A stretch of 64,000 nucleotides of DNA from Larkinella bovis (GCF_042655385.1 NZ_JBHSMA010000001.1:1178001-1242000), one strand, 5' to 3'; numbered from the stretch's first letter, positions 25,416 through 34,338 are shown. Numbers and translations are program-made. Notes: generated by a model from the sequence alone, not told the origin.

Positions 25416-25530
25416 CAATCGACGGCTTTCTTGGCAGTAACAACAAATCACGGAATGAAGAACACCCCATTATAACCGGCCAAACCTTCGCCGTGAGGGT
25501 TTGGCCGCCTTAAACAACCAATAAAATGGT

Positions 25531-26103
25531 ATGAGAAAAGTGATCCTGCAAATGCAGCTATCGCTCGACGGTTTTGCCGCCGGACTTCGGGGAGAGCAGG
25601 ACTGGATGGTGTGGAACTGGGATAAGGTGCTGAAACAATACGCAGACGATATTGCCGCGTCCGCCGACACAATGTTCATCGGCCGGATTACCTACGAAGG
25701 CATGGCAAACTACTGGCCCTCAGCGGCTACAAACCCGGAAGCCAGCCCGGACGAAATCGCCTTCGCACAGAAAATGAATGCCCTGGAGAAAATTGTTTTT
25801 TCCCGGACGCTCCTCCCGGTCAACTGGCAAAATTCCCGGCTGGCAAACCGGCCCGTTGAAGAAGAGGTCGCAGCACTGAAGCAACAACCCGGTAAAAACC
25901 TGGTGATCTACGGCGGCACCCGCCTGGTCTCCTCCTTCATCCGTCACGGTCTGATCGATGAATTTCACCTATTTGTCAACCCGGTTATTCTGGGAAAGGG
26001 TATGCCAATCTGGCAGGAGATCACGAATCCCACCGCCCTGAAACTGGTGAAAACCACCACCAGCAGCGTCGGCATCACGATCCTTTGTTACCAATCTGAA
26101 TAA
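25531..26103 (+). CDS. Dihydrofolate reductase family protein (RibD C-terminal-like)
   Basis: A 190-residue protein of the DHFR/RibD reductase fold. The N-terminus MRKVILQMQLSLDGFAAG, the segment FIGRITYEGMANYW, KIVFSRTL, the nucleotide-binding LVIYGGTRLVSSFI and the C-terminal LFVNPVILGKGMPIW are typical of YwjB/YyaP-like members. It is probably an NADPH-dependent reductase with unknown substrate. A 9-bp hairpin (25478-25506) lies in its leader. It is not the main dihydrofolate reductase. Confidence 0.87.
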   Translation: MRKVILQMQLSLDGFAAGLRGEQDWMVWNWDKVLKQYADDIAASADTMFIGRITYEGMANYWPSAATNPEASPDEIAFAQKMNALEKIVFSRTLLPVNWQNSRLANRPVEEEVAALKQQPGKNLVIYGGTRLVSSFIRHGLIDEFHLFVNPVILGKGMPIWQEITNPTALKLVKTTTSSVGITILCYQSE

Positions 26104-26169
26104 AATAAAAATCCCTTTGCTTCGACTTATACAATACGCACCCCGTCGAACTAAAAATCAGCAGGCCCT

Positions 26170-26439
26170 ATGGTTGAAGTATTCAAAACCGATGTACAGG
26201 AACGGCGACAGGCCAACCGGCTTATCGGTCAGATTAACCGGCTTTTCAGTGACTATACGGTCAGTTTCGATCTGGAGGACTGCGATAAAATCCTGCGCGT
26301 TCAATCCAAAACCGGTCTGGTCGATGCCGAACTGGTGATTGCCATTTTGGAGGATTCCGGTTTTACCGCCGAAATTTTGCCGGACGACGCGCCAATCGGT
26401 TTGTTCACGCTTCCGTTGCTGGCCTTTACTCCGAATTGA
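26170..26439 (+). CDS. Small hypothetical protein, HMA-like size
   Basis: An 89-residue soluble protein (MVEVFKTDVQERRQANRLIG ...). The alternation of strand-like and helical segments (YTVSFDLEDCDKILRV, ELVIAILEDSGFTAEIL) resembles a ferredoxin-like fold of the HMA type, but the metal-binding CxxC is absent. I believe similar proteins are found in Bacteroidota; function is unknown. It follows the reductase gene by 66 nt. Confidence 0.65.
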   Translation: MVEVFKTDVQERRQANRLIGQINRLFSDYTVSFDLEDCDKILRVQSKTGLVDAELVIAILEDSGFTAEILPDDAPIGLFTLPLLAFTPN

Positions 26440-26540
26440 CCGTTAACGCGGGATGCGATGAAATCCGGGCGATTGGTTACTCCTTCGTTTGGTGGCAAAA
26501 GCCGCCTGGACGACCGGAAACGGAAAGTCCTCGACAAAAA

Positions 26541-27752
26541 TCACTCGGATTTACCGGCTAGTTTCCACTGGTAAACACTGCCCACTTTTTCAAGACCAAA
26601 ATAATCAAACGATCCGCTGGCACGGTCGCCAAAACTGTCGAGTTGCGTGGAACCCGTCGCCCCCGTGTACGCATTGGCCTGGGTCGTAAACAGGGAGGCC
26701 AGCGTAGTGAGATCGGCCGGAACCCCATGGCCCGCTTCGATCGTTTTGGCAATCACCCACATGGCGTCGTAAACCGCGATTCCGAACGCATCGGCATCAA
26801 TGCCGGTTTTGGCTTTGATGCGGACCATTAACGGCTCCCAACTGGTTTTGTAGGCGTCCGGCAACCCAAAGGTTGGGGCCATAAACTGGGTCGCAATGGC
26901 AAAATCGGCCGCATCCGCGTCCGCCAGCAAAGCCGCACTCAACGCCACACCATCTCCACCAAACCAGCGTACAGAGCGCAAGACGGGGTCCGAAGCGGCT
27001 TGGGTAAACAGGCTGACACATTCGTCGAACGATGCCAGATAAACGCCGACTTTGCCGGCACCGTGGGTGGTCGTCAGGGCCAAAATTCGGGCTTTCAAAT
27101 CGGCAAGCTGGGTCGAAAAATCGGATACGGCCGTTCCATACGGCGTCAAAGCCTGGGTTTCACCACCCGCTGACGCAAAGGAATTCCCCGTCGCATTTTG
27201 CAGGCCGACGTTACCGGCATCGTTGCGCGCCAGGGTCACCAGGCCCCGAATGCCCAGCCCGTAAATGGTTTTGGCGATGGCGGCCCCTTCGATTTTATCA
27301 GCCGGACAAAACCGGAAAACCGGGTCGTCGGCAATGGCCAGACTCCCCGCCGTGCTGCCCTGGCTAATCACCAACGCCGTTCGGCCTGCCGTTAAGGGCA
27401 AAATAGTCGCCAGTTCAGCGCTGGACTGCGGACCAATGAAAAACCGGGTTCCGGTGCCAGCCGCGGAGGTAAACGAATCGACGGCTTTATCAGCCTCCAA
27501 CCGGGTGTCAAAGGCCTGGACACTCACCCGGTACGGGCTGTGTTTCCCGCTGAAATACGCGTTGATATCCTCCTCCGCAATCTCCATTGCGGCTTTGGTA
27601 GTCAAGCCCAGGGATGACCAGTTGCCGGTCAAGGAAGCCAGACCGCCAATTGGAATGGACACCGGTTGTACGTGATCCTTCAGCGTACAACCCAGAAAAA
27701 AGGAAAGGATAAAAAGGAAAACGGTAAGATTCAGGAATTTAGGAGTGTTCAT
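26541..27752 (-). CDS. Lipoprotein with type 1 periplasmic-binding fold, orphan
   Basis: A 403-residue protein. The lipobox FFLGC lies at about residue 20 after a hydrophobic stretch, so the mature protein is lipid-anchored. The body resembles branched-chain amino-acid/urea binding proteins (IPIGGLASLTGNWSSLGLTT, AAMEIAEEDIN, FFIGPQSSAELATILPL, GVYLASFDECVSLF, AVYDAMWVIAKTIEAG). No transporter permease or ATPase gene is adjacent. A sensing or capture role is possible. The ATG at 27752 is preferred over one 8 codons upstream, since it puts a normal signal sequence at the N-terminus. Confidence 0.8.
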   Translation of the reverse strand: MNTPKFLNLTVFLFILSFFLGCTLKDHVQPVSIPIGGLASLTGNWSSLGLTTKAAMEIAEEDINAYFSGKHSPYRVSVQAFDTRLEADKAVDSFTSAAGTGTRFFIGPQSSAELATILPLTAGRTALVISQGSTAGSLAIADDPVFRFCPADKIEGAAIAKTIYGLGIRGLVTLARNDAGNVGLQNATGNSFASAGGETQALTPYGTAVSDFSTQLADLKARILALTTTHGAGKVGVYLASFDECVSLFTQAASDPVLRSVRWFGGDGVALSAALLADADAADFAIATQFMAPTFGLPDAYKTSWEPLMVRIKAKTGIDADAFGIAVYDAMWVIAKTIEAGHGVPADLTTLASLFTTQANAYTGATGSTQLDSFGDRASGSFDYFGLEKVGSVYQWKLAGKSE

Positions 27753-27920
27753 TTGCTTTTTTACGGAAATATACAACTGATTATACGGACCTTCCCAAAA
27801 AGCCGGAAGTATTTATCCGACAACTCCTAATTCCTTTCTAAACCGGCCTTTTACCGCCTAATTACCTGCTATAGAAGCACATTTCGATCGGAAACCTAAG
27901 CGCATCCGTCTGATAATCGA

Positions 27921-29054
27921 TTAGCTTAACCGGTCTTTGAAACTCTCGTAGCCGAAGGTTTTCACCAATTGAAACGAACCGTTTTCCTTCCAGATACCGA
28001 TGGAAGGCAGGTTAACACCGTTAAACGTGGTTGTCTTCACCATGGTGTAATGGATCATATCGTCGAAAATAATCGGATCGCCCACCTGCAGAGGTGTATC
28101 AAAGCTGTAATCGCCCATGAAATCGCCCGCCAGACACGTCATGCCCCCGAACCGGTAGGTCGGTTTTCCGGCGACGGGCTCGTGGTAGGCATCGAGAATA
28201 CGCGGTTTGTAGGGCATTTCCAGCGTATCCGGCATGTGGGCGGCAAAGGAAGTGTCGAGGATAGCCACCTCAATCCCCTGGCTATCAACCATATCCAGTA
28301 CCGTTGAAACCAGGACGCCGGTTTGCCAGCCGATGGCCGAGCCCGGTTCCAGAATCACCTGCACATCGTATTTTTTCCGAAAAGCAATCAACAACTGAAT
28401 CAGGTGGTCGGTATTATACCCTTCGCGGGTCATCAGGTGTCCCCCTCCCATGTTCACCCATTTCGCCTGGTGCAACAAATCCGAGAACCGGCTTTCGAGC
28501 GCTTCCAGGGTCCGTTCGAGTGTATACGAGTCATTTTCACAAAGCGTATGAAAATGAATGCCTTCGATGCCATCCGGCAGCCGGTCTCCGATCAAATCCC
28601 GCGTGACGCCCAGTCGTGAACCCGGTACGCAGGGGTTGTACATATCCGTAGCCACTTCCGAATACTGCGGATTGACCCGAATGCCGCAGGAAACGCCCGA
28701 TCCGGCCACCCGGTTTTTAAACCGCTCCCACTGACTCAGCGAATTGAACGTAAGGTGGCTGCTACGCTCCAGAATTTCCGCAAACTCATCGTCGCGAATG
28801 GCCGGAATGTAGGTGTGCGCCTTCACGCCCATGTATTCGTTGACCAGCTTGATTTCATTCAGCGAACTGGCCGTCGCACCGGACAAATACTGCTTTACCA
28901 ACGGGAAGGCACTGTACATCGAAAACCCTTTGAGCGCAAGAATAATCTGGATGCCAGCCTGTTGCTGCACCGAATCAATCAGCGTTAAATTGGCGCGGAG
29001 TTTGGCTTCTTCCAGCACAAAACAGGGCGAGGGCACTTGGGTGAAATCGATCAT
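27921..29054 (-). CDS. nspC: Carboxynorspermidine/carboxyspermidine decarboxylase
   Basis: PLP-dependent fold III decarboxylase, 377 residues, that makes norspermidine or spermidine in the last step of the alternative polyamine route. The N-terminus is VPSPCFVLEEAKLRANL. The PLP Lys is in ILALKGFSMYS (about residue 43), followed by GIRVNPQYSEV, HFHTLCENDSYTLERTL, WVNMGGGHLM and LEPGSAIGWQTG. The other active-site segment, with a Cys-like position, is RFGGMTCLAGDFMGDY. The partner dehydrogenase lies 2.5 kb away at 31608-32816 on the same strand. Spermidine as product is an inference from what is known in other Bacteroidota. Confidence 0.93.
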   Translation of the reverse strand: MIDFTQVPSPCFVLEEAKLRANLTLIDSVQQQAGIQIILALKGFSMYSAFPLVKQYLSGATASSLNEIKLVNEYMGVKAHTYIPAIRDDEFAEILERSSHLTFNSLSQWERFKNRVAGSGVSCGIRVNPQYSEVATDMYNPCVPGSRLGVTRDLIGDRLPDGIEGIHFHTLCENDSYTLERTLEALESRFSDLLHQAKWVNMGGGHLMTREGYNTDHLIQLLIAFRKKYDVQVILEPGSAIGWQTGVLVSTVLDMVDSQGIEVAILDTSFAAHMPDTLEMPYKPRILDAYHEPVAGKPTYRFGGMTCLAGDFMGDYSFDTPLQVGDPIIFDDMIHYTMVKTTTFNGVNLPSIGIWKENGSFQLVKTFGYESFKDRLS

Positions 29055-29188
29055 GTGGGCAGTGTAACGTCGGGAAATGGTTTTTCAAGGCACAAAAATA
29101 GCGAAAACCGCAATTGGGGAACCACAAAAAAGCCCCGCCAGTTCCGAAACAGCGGGGCAGGCAGGGCGTGGGCCGTGAGCAACGGGCG

Positions 29189-30010
29189 CTACTCAAGTGC
29201 AAAAACGACGGGCAGCGTAAACCGGACCCGAACCGGCCGGCCCGACTGCTTACCGGGTTGCCAGAGGGGCATTTTCTTGGCCACCCGCATGGCCTCTTCG
29301 TCGCAGCCAAAACCGATGCCTTTCACCACGGTCACATCCACAATACTGCCGTCGGTATTGACCACAAACTGGAGGTACACCCGACCGGAAATGTTGGCGC
29401 GGGAAGCCGCAGGGGGGTACCGTAGGTTTTTTTCTAAAAATTCCGCCATTTGCTTCGGCCCACCGGGAAACTGCGGATTCTGTTCAACGCCCACAAAAAT
29501 ATCATCCGGTTTTCGTTCGACATCCAGGGCTTTCTCCACCGCCGGCGGCCCGGCGGTTTCGGTCGGTGCTTCGATCACATCCAGGGCATTCGGGTCCCCG
29601 TCCTGCGTTTTGTCACTCGAGACCCTATCTTCCAGGTCCTCAACGGTCGGCACCGTCACATCCTCCGGGGCTTCGGTCACCACTTCCACCGGCAGGTTCC
29701 GGATGGTCGGCACTTTGGGCAATTCCACCTTCGGGGGCGGCACCACCACGGGGGGCTCCTCCGGCGGCAGCATTTTGATGTTTTCCAGGGTCACATCCGT
29801 CATATACCGCTCCGGTTCGGCCGCCGGTTTCAACCGGTTGTATAACGTGGGCGTAGCAAGCGCGGCCCCAAAAAGGGCAATACCCAGCCAGAGTGCGCGG
29901 TTGGCACTGCGGTTATAAAACCGGCGTAAATCGTAGGCCCCGTACAATTTATTGCGGTTTTCAAAGACGATGTCATCCAGGGATGCGATCTGAAGTTGTT
30001 CGGGTGTCAT
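29189..30010 (-). CDS. Energy transducer TonB
   Basis: Links the proton-motive force to outer-membrane TonB-dependent receptors. It has about 273 residues. The Bacteroidota-type N-terminus (ASLDDIVFENRNKLYGAYDLRR) precedes one TM helix (about 45-65). A Pro/Val/Glu-rich periplasmic linker follows (PPEEPPVVVPPPKVELPKVP). The C-terminal TonB domain (about 185-273) has PGGPKQMAEFLEKNLRYPP, GRVYLQFVVNTDGSI and VRVRFTLPVVF. The ATG at 30010 (MTPEQLQ) is chosen over a GTG eight codons upstream. ExbB/ExbD are not in the window. Confidence 0.93.
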   Translation of the reverse strand: MTPEQLQIASLDDIVFENRNKLYGAYDLRRFYNRSANRALWLGIALFGAALATPTLYNRLKPAAEPERYMTDVTLENIKMLPPEEPPVVVPPPKVELPKVPTIRNLPVEVVTEAPEDVTVPTVEDLEDRVSSDKTQDGDPNALDVIEAPTETAGPPAVEKALDVERKPDDIFVGVEQNPQFPGGPKQMAEFLEKNLRYPPAASRANISGRVYLQFVVNTDGSIVDVTVVKGIGFGCDEEAMRVAKKMPLWQPGKQSGRPVRVRFTLPVVFALE

Positions 30011-30036
30011 GGCAACGTAGAAGTTTATGAACACAA

Positions 30037-30066
30037 CAAATATATATAAGAAAACTATATATACAA
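30037..30066 (-). promoter_or_regulatory. Promoter of tonB gene
   Basis: On the minus strand TTG (30066-30064), a 19-nt spacer, and TATATTTG (30044-30037), an exact TAnnTTTG match. It lies 26 nt before the ATG at 30010 in an AT-rich stretch. Confidence 0.65.
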
Positions 30067-30129
30067 GTATACAACTATCTATTTTGTTTTCTTTCGCTTA
30101 TCTTTCCTCACCATCCGTCCGTTCACCCG

Positions 30130-31530
30130 ATGATGTCAGTCGCAGGTCTTTCATACCGGCTTTATCACGCGCAGGCCCGTTTCTATCTCTTTTGCCTTTT
30201 TGCAGGACTCCTCATCCTTCCTTCGGTTGATCAGCCGCTCAACGCCCAGCCACGGGGCATTGCCAACTCGAAGCGGTTTCTGGATTCGCTCCAGCGTGAT
30301 ACGTTTCATTATTTCTGGGAATTGGGCGATAACCCGCACGGCCTGATTCCGGACCGGTATCCGACTCCATCGTTTGCCAGTATTGCCGCCACCGGTTTTG
30401 GGCTAACTGCTTATGTGCTGGGCGCAGAACGCGGCTACGTCAGCCGTCAGCAAGCCGCCGAGCGAACCCTGAAAACACTGCGGTTTTTCCACCAGGCTCC
30501 GCAATCGGCCGACGAAAAAAACGCCACGGGCTACCGCGGTTTTTTCTATCATTTTCTGGATATGAAAACCGGAAAGCGGTATAAACAGGTAGAGCTTTCG
30601 ACCATCGACACGGCGTTGCTGCTGGCGGGTATGCTGAGCAGTCAGTCGTATTTCACCCGGAATACCGCTGCGGAAAAAGAAATCCGGATGCTGGTTGATC
30701 GGATCTACCGGCGCGTGGATTGGGAATGGATGCAGGTCCGAAAACCGCTGGTGTCGATGGGCTGGCACCCGGAAACCGGTTTCATCGGGTCCGACTGGAA
30801 GGGCTATAACGAAGCGATGTTACTGTACGTGCTGGCGCTGGCGTCGGCCACCCATTCGGTCGGGCCTGAAGCCTGGACGGCCTGGACCTCAACCTACGAC
30901 TGGAAGGAGTTTCAGGGATACGCCCACGTCAATTTTGACCCGCTGTTTGGCCACCAGTATTCGCATATCTGGATCGATTTTCGCAGCATTAAAGACGCTT
31001 ATATGCGGCAACGGGGCATTGATTATTTCGAGAACAGCCGCCGGGCCACACTGGCCAACCGCGCCTATTGCATCGCTAACCCAAAGGGTTTCAAGGGCTA
31101 CGAAGCCGATCTCTGGGGCTTAACCGCCTGCGACGGCCCGAAAGATACGACGGTTCACGGGAAAGTCTTTTTCTCCTACCGGGCCCGGGGAGCAGCCGCC
31201 ACCCAAATCGTGGATGATGGTACCATTGCCCCCACCGCAGCCGGTGGTTCGATGCCATTTACGCCGGAAGAAAGCCTTCGGGCGCTGCAATTGATGAAAT
31301 ACCGCTACGGCCCGAAAATTTACGGTCCCTACGGTTTTAAGGATGCGTTCAATCTGACGTATCCGGGCGCCTGGTTCGACCCGGATTACCTCGGAATCGA
31401 CAGCGGCCCGATTCTGTTGATGGCCGAAAATTACCGCACCAACCTGATCTGGAACCTCATGATGCACAACCCGACCATTCGGCGCGGCCTGTTGCGCGCC
31501 GGTTTCCGCGGAGGCTGGCTGAGGAAGTAA
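30130..31530 (+). CDS. Exported GH144-like glucanase (glucoamylase-family fold)
   Basis: A 466-residue protein with a signal peptide (about residues 18-40, ending LNAQPRG). The (alpha/alpha)6 toroid has the landmarks RDTFHYFWELGDNPHGLIPD, SIAATGFGLTAYVLGAERGY, GFFYHFLDMKTGKRY, ELSTIDTALLLAGML, GWHPETGFIGSDWKGYNEAM, FGHQYSHIWIDFR and DLWGLTACDGP. These match the family that includes endo-beta-1,2-glucanases of GH144, so beta-1,2-glucan is a likely but unproven substrate. It is divergent from tonB and separated from the next gene only by a 29-nt-arm inverted repeat. Confidence 0.85.
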   Translation: MMSVAGLSYRLYHAQARFYLFCLFAGLLILPSVDQPLNAQPRGIANSKRFLDSLQRDTFHYFWELGDNPHGLIPDRYPTPSFASIAATGFGLTAYVLGAERGYVSRQQAAERTLKTLRFFHQAPQSADEKNATGYRGFFYHFLDMKTGKRYKQVELSTIDTALLLAGMLSSQSYFTRNTAAEKEIRMLVDRIYRRVDWEWMQVRKPLVSMGWHPETGFIGSDWKGYNEAMLLYVLALASATHSVGPEAWTAWTSTYDWKEFQGYAHVNFDPLFGHQYSHIWIDFRSIKDAYMRQRGIDYFENSRRATLANRAYCIANPKGFKGYEADLWGLTACDGPKDTTVHGKVFFSYRARGAAATQIVDDGTIAPTAAGGSMPFTPEESLRALQLMKYRYGPKIYGPYGFKDAFNLTYPGAWFDPDYLGIDSGPILLMAENYRTNLIWNLMMHNPTIRRGLLRAGFRGGWLRK

Positions 31531-31531
31531 G

Positions 31532-31605
31532 AATTAAAAATTAAAAGTGAAAAATTAAAAGTAGCGCAGAGCCTATTTTTAATTTTTCACTTTTAATTTT
31601 TAATT
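31532..31605. repeat. 29-nt inverted repeat filling a convergent gap
   Basis: Arms 31532-31560 and 31577-31605 are exact reverse complements, made of A/T-rich units like ATTAAAA, with a 16-nt spacer. One mismatch further in, TAG/CTA still pair. It spans the whole space between the two convergent stop codons (31530 and 31608). Poly-A/T arms make it a plausible bidirectional terminator. Confidence 0.88.
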
Positions 31606-31607
31606 AC

Positions 31608-32816
31608 TTATTGTTCTACGCTGAGCGTTTGGTTGACCTGATCCTGGACGGGAAGGCCCTGGCGGTTCATTTGTTCAATGAACGGATCGGGGTCCATTTC
31701 TTCGCAGTTCCAGACACCGGGTTTCATCCAGACACCTTTCAGCATCAACATGGCGCCGATCATGGCCGGAACGCCGGTGGTATAGCTAACCGCCTGACCC
31801 CGAACCTCTTTATAGGTTTCGGCATGGTCGCAGTTGTTCCAGATAAAGTAGGTTTTCTCCTGACCGTCTTTCACGCCCCGGATCTGGCAACCGATGGAGG
31901 TCTGGCCGGTGTAATTCTCGCCGAGCGTGTCGGGTGCAGGCAAAACCGCCTTCAGGAATTCGAGCGGAACGATGTCCAGACCCTGAAACTTGATGGGCTT
32001 GATGCTGGTCATCCCCACGTTTTCGAGCACCTGCAAGTGGGTGATATACTGCTGCCCGAACGTCATCCAGAACCGTGCCCGCTTCAGCGTCGGGAAGTTT
32101 TTCACCAGTGACTCGAGTTCTTCGTGGTACAGCACGTACGATTCTTTCGGCCCAATGCCCGGGTATTCGATCGGTTTATGAACCGACATCGGTTCGATTT
32201 CGATCCACTCGCCGTTTTCCCAGTAGCGACCCGGCTGCGTAATTTCCCGAATGTTGATTTCCGGGTTAAAATTGGTGGCAAACGCCTTGCCGTGGTTCCC
32301 CGCGTTGCAGTCGATGATGTCCAGGTAGTGCATTTCATCGAACTGGTGCTTGGCCGCGTAGGCCGTAAAAACCTGCGTGGCACCGGGGTCGAAGCCGCAG
32401 CCGAGCAGGGCCATGATACCGGCTTCCTTAAACCGCTCCTGGTAGGCCCACTGCCAGCTGTATTCAAACTTGGCAACGTCTTTCGGTTCGTAATTGGCCG
32501 TGTCCAGGTAGTGTACCTTCGTTTCCAGACAGGCATCCATAATCGGCAGATCCTGGTAGGGCAGCGCCACATTGATGACCAAAACCGGCTGGAACTGCTT
32601 GATCAGCATAACCATTTCGGCCACAATGTCGGCATCGACCTGGGCGGTTTTGATTTCAACGCCGTGCATCTCCCGGATTTCGGCGGCAATTTTATCGCAT
32701 TTGGCCTTGGTTCGGCTGGCCAGCATAATATCGGTGAAAACACCTGCGTTCATCGCGCACTTGTGGGCGACAACACTGCCAACTCCCCCGGCACCAATAA
32801 TCAGCACTTTAGCCAT
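31608..32816 (-). CDS. Saccharopine dehydrogenase family: carboxynorspermidine synthase
   Basis: A 402-residue NAD(P)-dependent reductase. The Rossmann site is KVLIIGAGGVGSVVAHKCAM, and then YLDTANYEPKD, GCGFDPGATQVFTAYAAK and the CANSDH-like C-terminal domain follow. It joins aspartate-semialdehyde to a diamine to form a carboxy-polyamine, which the nspC product at 27921-29054 then decarboxylates. The family also contains true saccharopine dehydrogenases; the nearby nspC favours the polyamine role. The two genes are split by tonB and the GH144 gene. Confidence 0.88.
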   Translation of the reverse strand: MAKVLIIGAGGVGSVVAHKCAMNAGVFTDIMLASRTKAKCDKIAAEIREMHGVEIKTAQVDADIVAEMVMLIKQFQPVLVINVALPYQDLPIMDACLETKVHYLDTANYEPKDVAKFEYSWQWAYQERFKEAGIMALLGCGFDPGATQVFTAYAAKHQFDEMHYLDIIDCNAGNHGKAFATNFNPEINIREITQPGRYWENGEWIEIEPMSVHKPIEYPGIGPKESYVLYHEELESLVKNFPTLKRARFWMTFGQQYITHLQVLENVGMTSIKPIKFQGLDIVPLEFLKAVLPAPDTLGENYTGQTSIGCQIRGVKDGQEKTYFIWNNCDHAETYKEVRGQAVSYTTGVPAMIGAMLMLKGVWMKPGVWNCEEMDPDPFIEQMNRQGLPVQDQVNQTLSVEQ

Positions 32817-32974
32817 TCTATCTCGGATTGTTTAGAGTTTACGATCTGCCGGCCAGGACACCGGAACGGACCGAACGGTTGAACAAATTCGCGCAAAGAT
32901 AGCCAGACCAACCACGTTCTGGACAGAAAAAAACAAAAAGATTGTTACCAAAACATTAAAAAAGATTCCAGGTT

Positions 32975-32982
32975 TACATTTG
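32975..32982 (+). promoter_or_regulatory. -7 element TACATTTG
   Basis: An exact TAnnTTTG match 71 nt before the ATG of the WapI-like gene. A 7-bp palindrome CCTACTA/TAGTAGG (32997-33018) lies just downstream in the leader and could be an operator. Confidence 0.45.
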
Positions 32983-33053
32983 TACCGAACGGTCTACCTA
33001 CTATATTTAATTAGTAGGAGAGATAATTTTCAGGCCTAATCACTCGTATGTGT

Positions 33054-33485
33054 ATGAAACTCAAAAGCTCTACCGGCTCGTTCGAATTATCGATCAAAGG
33101 ATACGGCGTAAAAGGGACCAGCTGGCGCGATCGGAACAGTTTGCTTTGTGAATTGTCGACCGAGTGGCAGAAAGAAATCTATACTCAATCGGCTCCTCTA
33201 CAGACCTGGGAAATCAAGCGACTGATCAATGGCCTGAAGCTCCTCTGGAACCGGGCGATCCCGCACCTGACCGTATCGTTTTCCGAACCGGGGCTGAACG
33301 TCGAAGCCTCGTCATTGCCCAATGAACTTTACTTGCTGCAAATCCAGCTCGACCACACTCTGATGCCAGACTGGCATCCGTATCCGGAATTTCCGGTCTT
33401 GCTGGACATTACCCTGACCCGTTATCAGTTGCGCGAAGCCATCCGTGACCTTGTCAGTCAATTGGCGCTTTTCCCGGAAAGATAG
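33054..33485 (+). CDS. WapI-like protein (tentative)
   Basis: A 143-residue soluble protein, beta-rich at the start (KLKSSTGSFELSIKGYGV) with ELYLLQIQLD and VLLDITLTRYQLREAI later. The opening and strand order resemble the WapI immunity-protein family, but the match is weak. No toxin gene with a polymorphic C-terminus is present nearby, so an immunity role is unsupported. The ATG could also be two codons earlier (33048). Confidence 0.5.
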   Translation: MKLKSSTGSFELSIKGYGVKGTSWRDRNSLLCELSTEWQKEIYTQSAPLQTWEIKRLINGLKLLWNRAIPHLTVSFSEPGLNVEASSLPNELYLLQIQLDHTLMPDWHPYPEFPVLLDITLTRYQLREAIRDLVSQLALFPER

Positions 33486-33640
33486 CCGTACGCGTTCGGG
33501 CCTTCTATTCCCGAATTTTGGGAAAAGCAACTCTTTTTTGCCAGGAACTGTCTAGTTTTATAGCGATAAGCAGAAGCGTGTATTTTTTAATACCGACAAA
33601 AAAGTATTATTTTTTTGTCTGATAAATAGTTAGACTACGG

Positions 33641-34234
33641 ATGCGAGAAATTCGAAAACGAAGCCGTACCCAAACCAAGGCCCGTATTCTTCAGGCGGTT
33701 GGCGATGTCATTACGGAACGTGGAGCCAATCGGATTGGCATCAACGCAGTTGCCGAAAAAGCCGGCGTTAACAAAGTCCTCATTTACCGGTATTTTGGCG
33801 GTTGGGATGGACTCATGAAGGAGTTTCTGCACCAGGGCAGTTTTCTCAGTGATTATAACCAGGCGTTTCTGGCGACCTCACCCGAAGGGAATCACCACAA
33901 TCGGGTCCTCTACCTGGTGGGCCTCCTACGGGAGCTGAAAAATCGAAAAGCAGCCCAGGATATGCTGAAATGGGAAATTAGCAATCCGGGTTCGCAGATC
34001 AGTCAACAACTGGCGGCCTCCCGGAACGAATCTCTGCAAAAAGTGATCGATCAGCTTTTCACGGACGAAACCGGTGACCTGAAATCCACCTCGGCCCTGG
34101 TGATTGCGGGCCTTGCCATGCTCCACTTACTGAGCCCGAATCAACGGCACTTCATGGGCGTTGACCTCCAGTCCGACGAGGGGTGGGAACACATCGAACG
34201 GGCCATTGACCGCATCTATAAAACCCTGGGGTAA
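33641..34234 (+). CDS. TetR/AcrR family transcriptional regulator
   Basis: A 197-residue regulator. The N-terminal TetR HTH is KARILQAVGDVITERGANRI and GINAVAEKAGVNKVLIYRYF (about residues 12-52). A helical ligand-binding domain follows. The spacing to neighbours is wide and no efflux gene is adjacent. A partial palindrome (GTCT...AGAC, about 33617-33635) in its leader could be its own operator; that is inference. Confidence 0.9.
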   Translation: MREIRKRSRTQTKARILQAVGDVITERGANRIGINAVAEKAGVNKVLIYRYFGGWDGLMKEFLHQGSFLSDYNQAFLATSPEGNHHNRVLYLVGLLRELKNRKAAQDMLKWEISNPGSQISQQLAASRNESLQKVIDQLFTDETGDLKSTSALVIAGLAMLHLLSPNQRHFMGVDLQSDEGWEHIERAIDRIYKTLG

Positions 34235-34338
34235 AAGCGTATAGTGGAAACCGGCATCCGGTCCGTAGTGCCTCGTTACCCCGAAAATAATTCGGCCTCA
34301 GCAGGGTAAAATCCGAAAACCGCCCCCCAACCGGTGGT

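Noticed and set aside
25478..25506. Terminator before the RibD-like reductase gene
   Set aside because: The 9-bp stem GGCCAAACC/GGTTTGGCC has no T run after it, so I mention it only as a leader hairpin.
23109..26439. Biosynthetic gene cluster of small enzymes under a GlxA-type regulator
   Set aside because: The hydrolase, VOC, reductase and small protein genes have separate gaps, no core biosynthetic enzyme and no shared substrate; a cluster is not supported.
33054..34234. Toxin-antitoxin or polymorphic-toxin locus
   Set aside because: Only a weak WapI-like protein and a TetR regulator are present; no toxin, secretion or Rhs gene.
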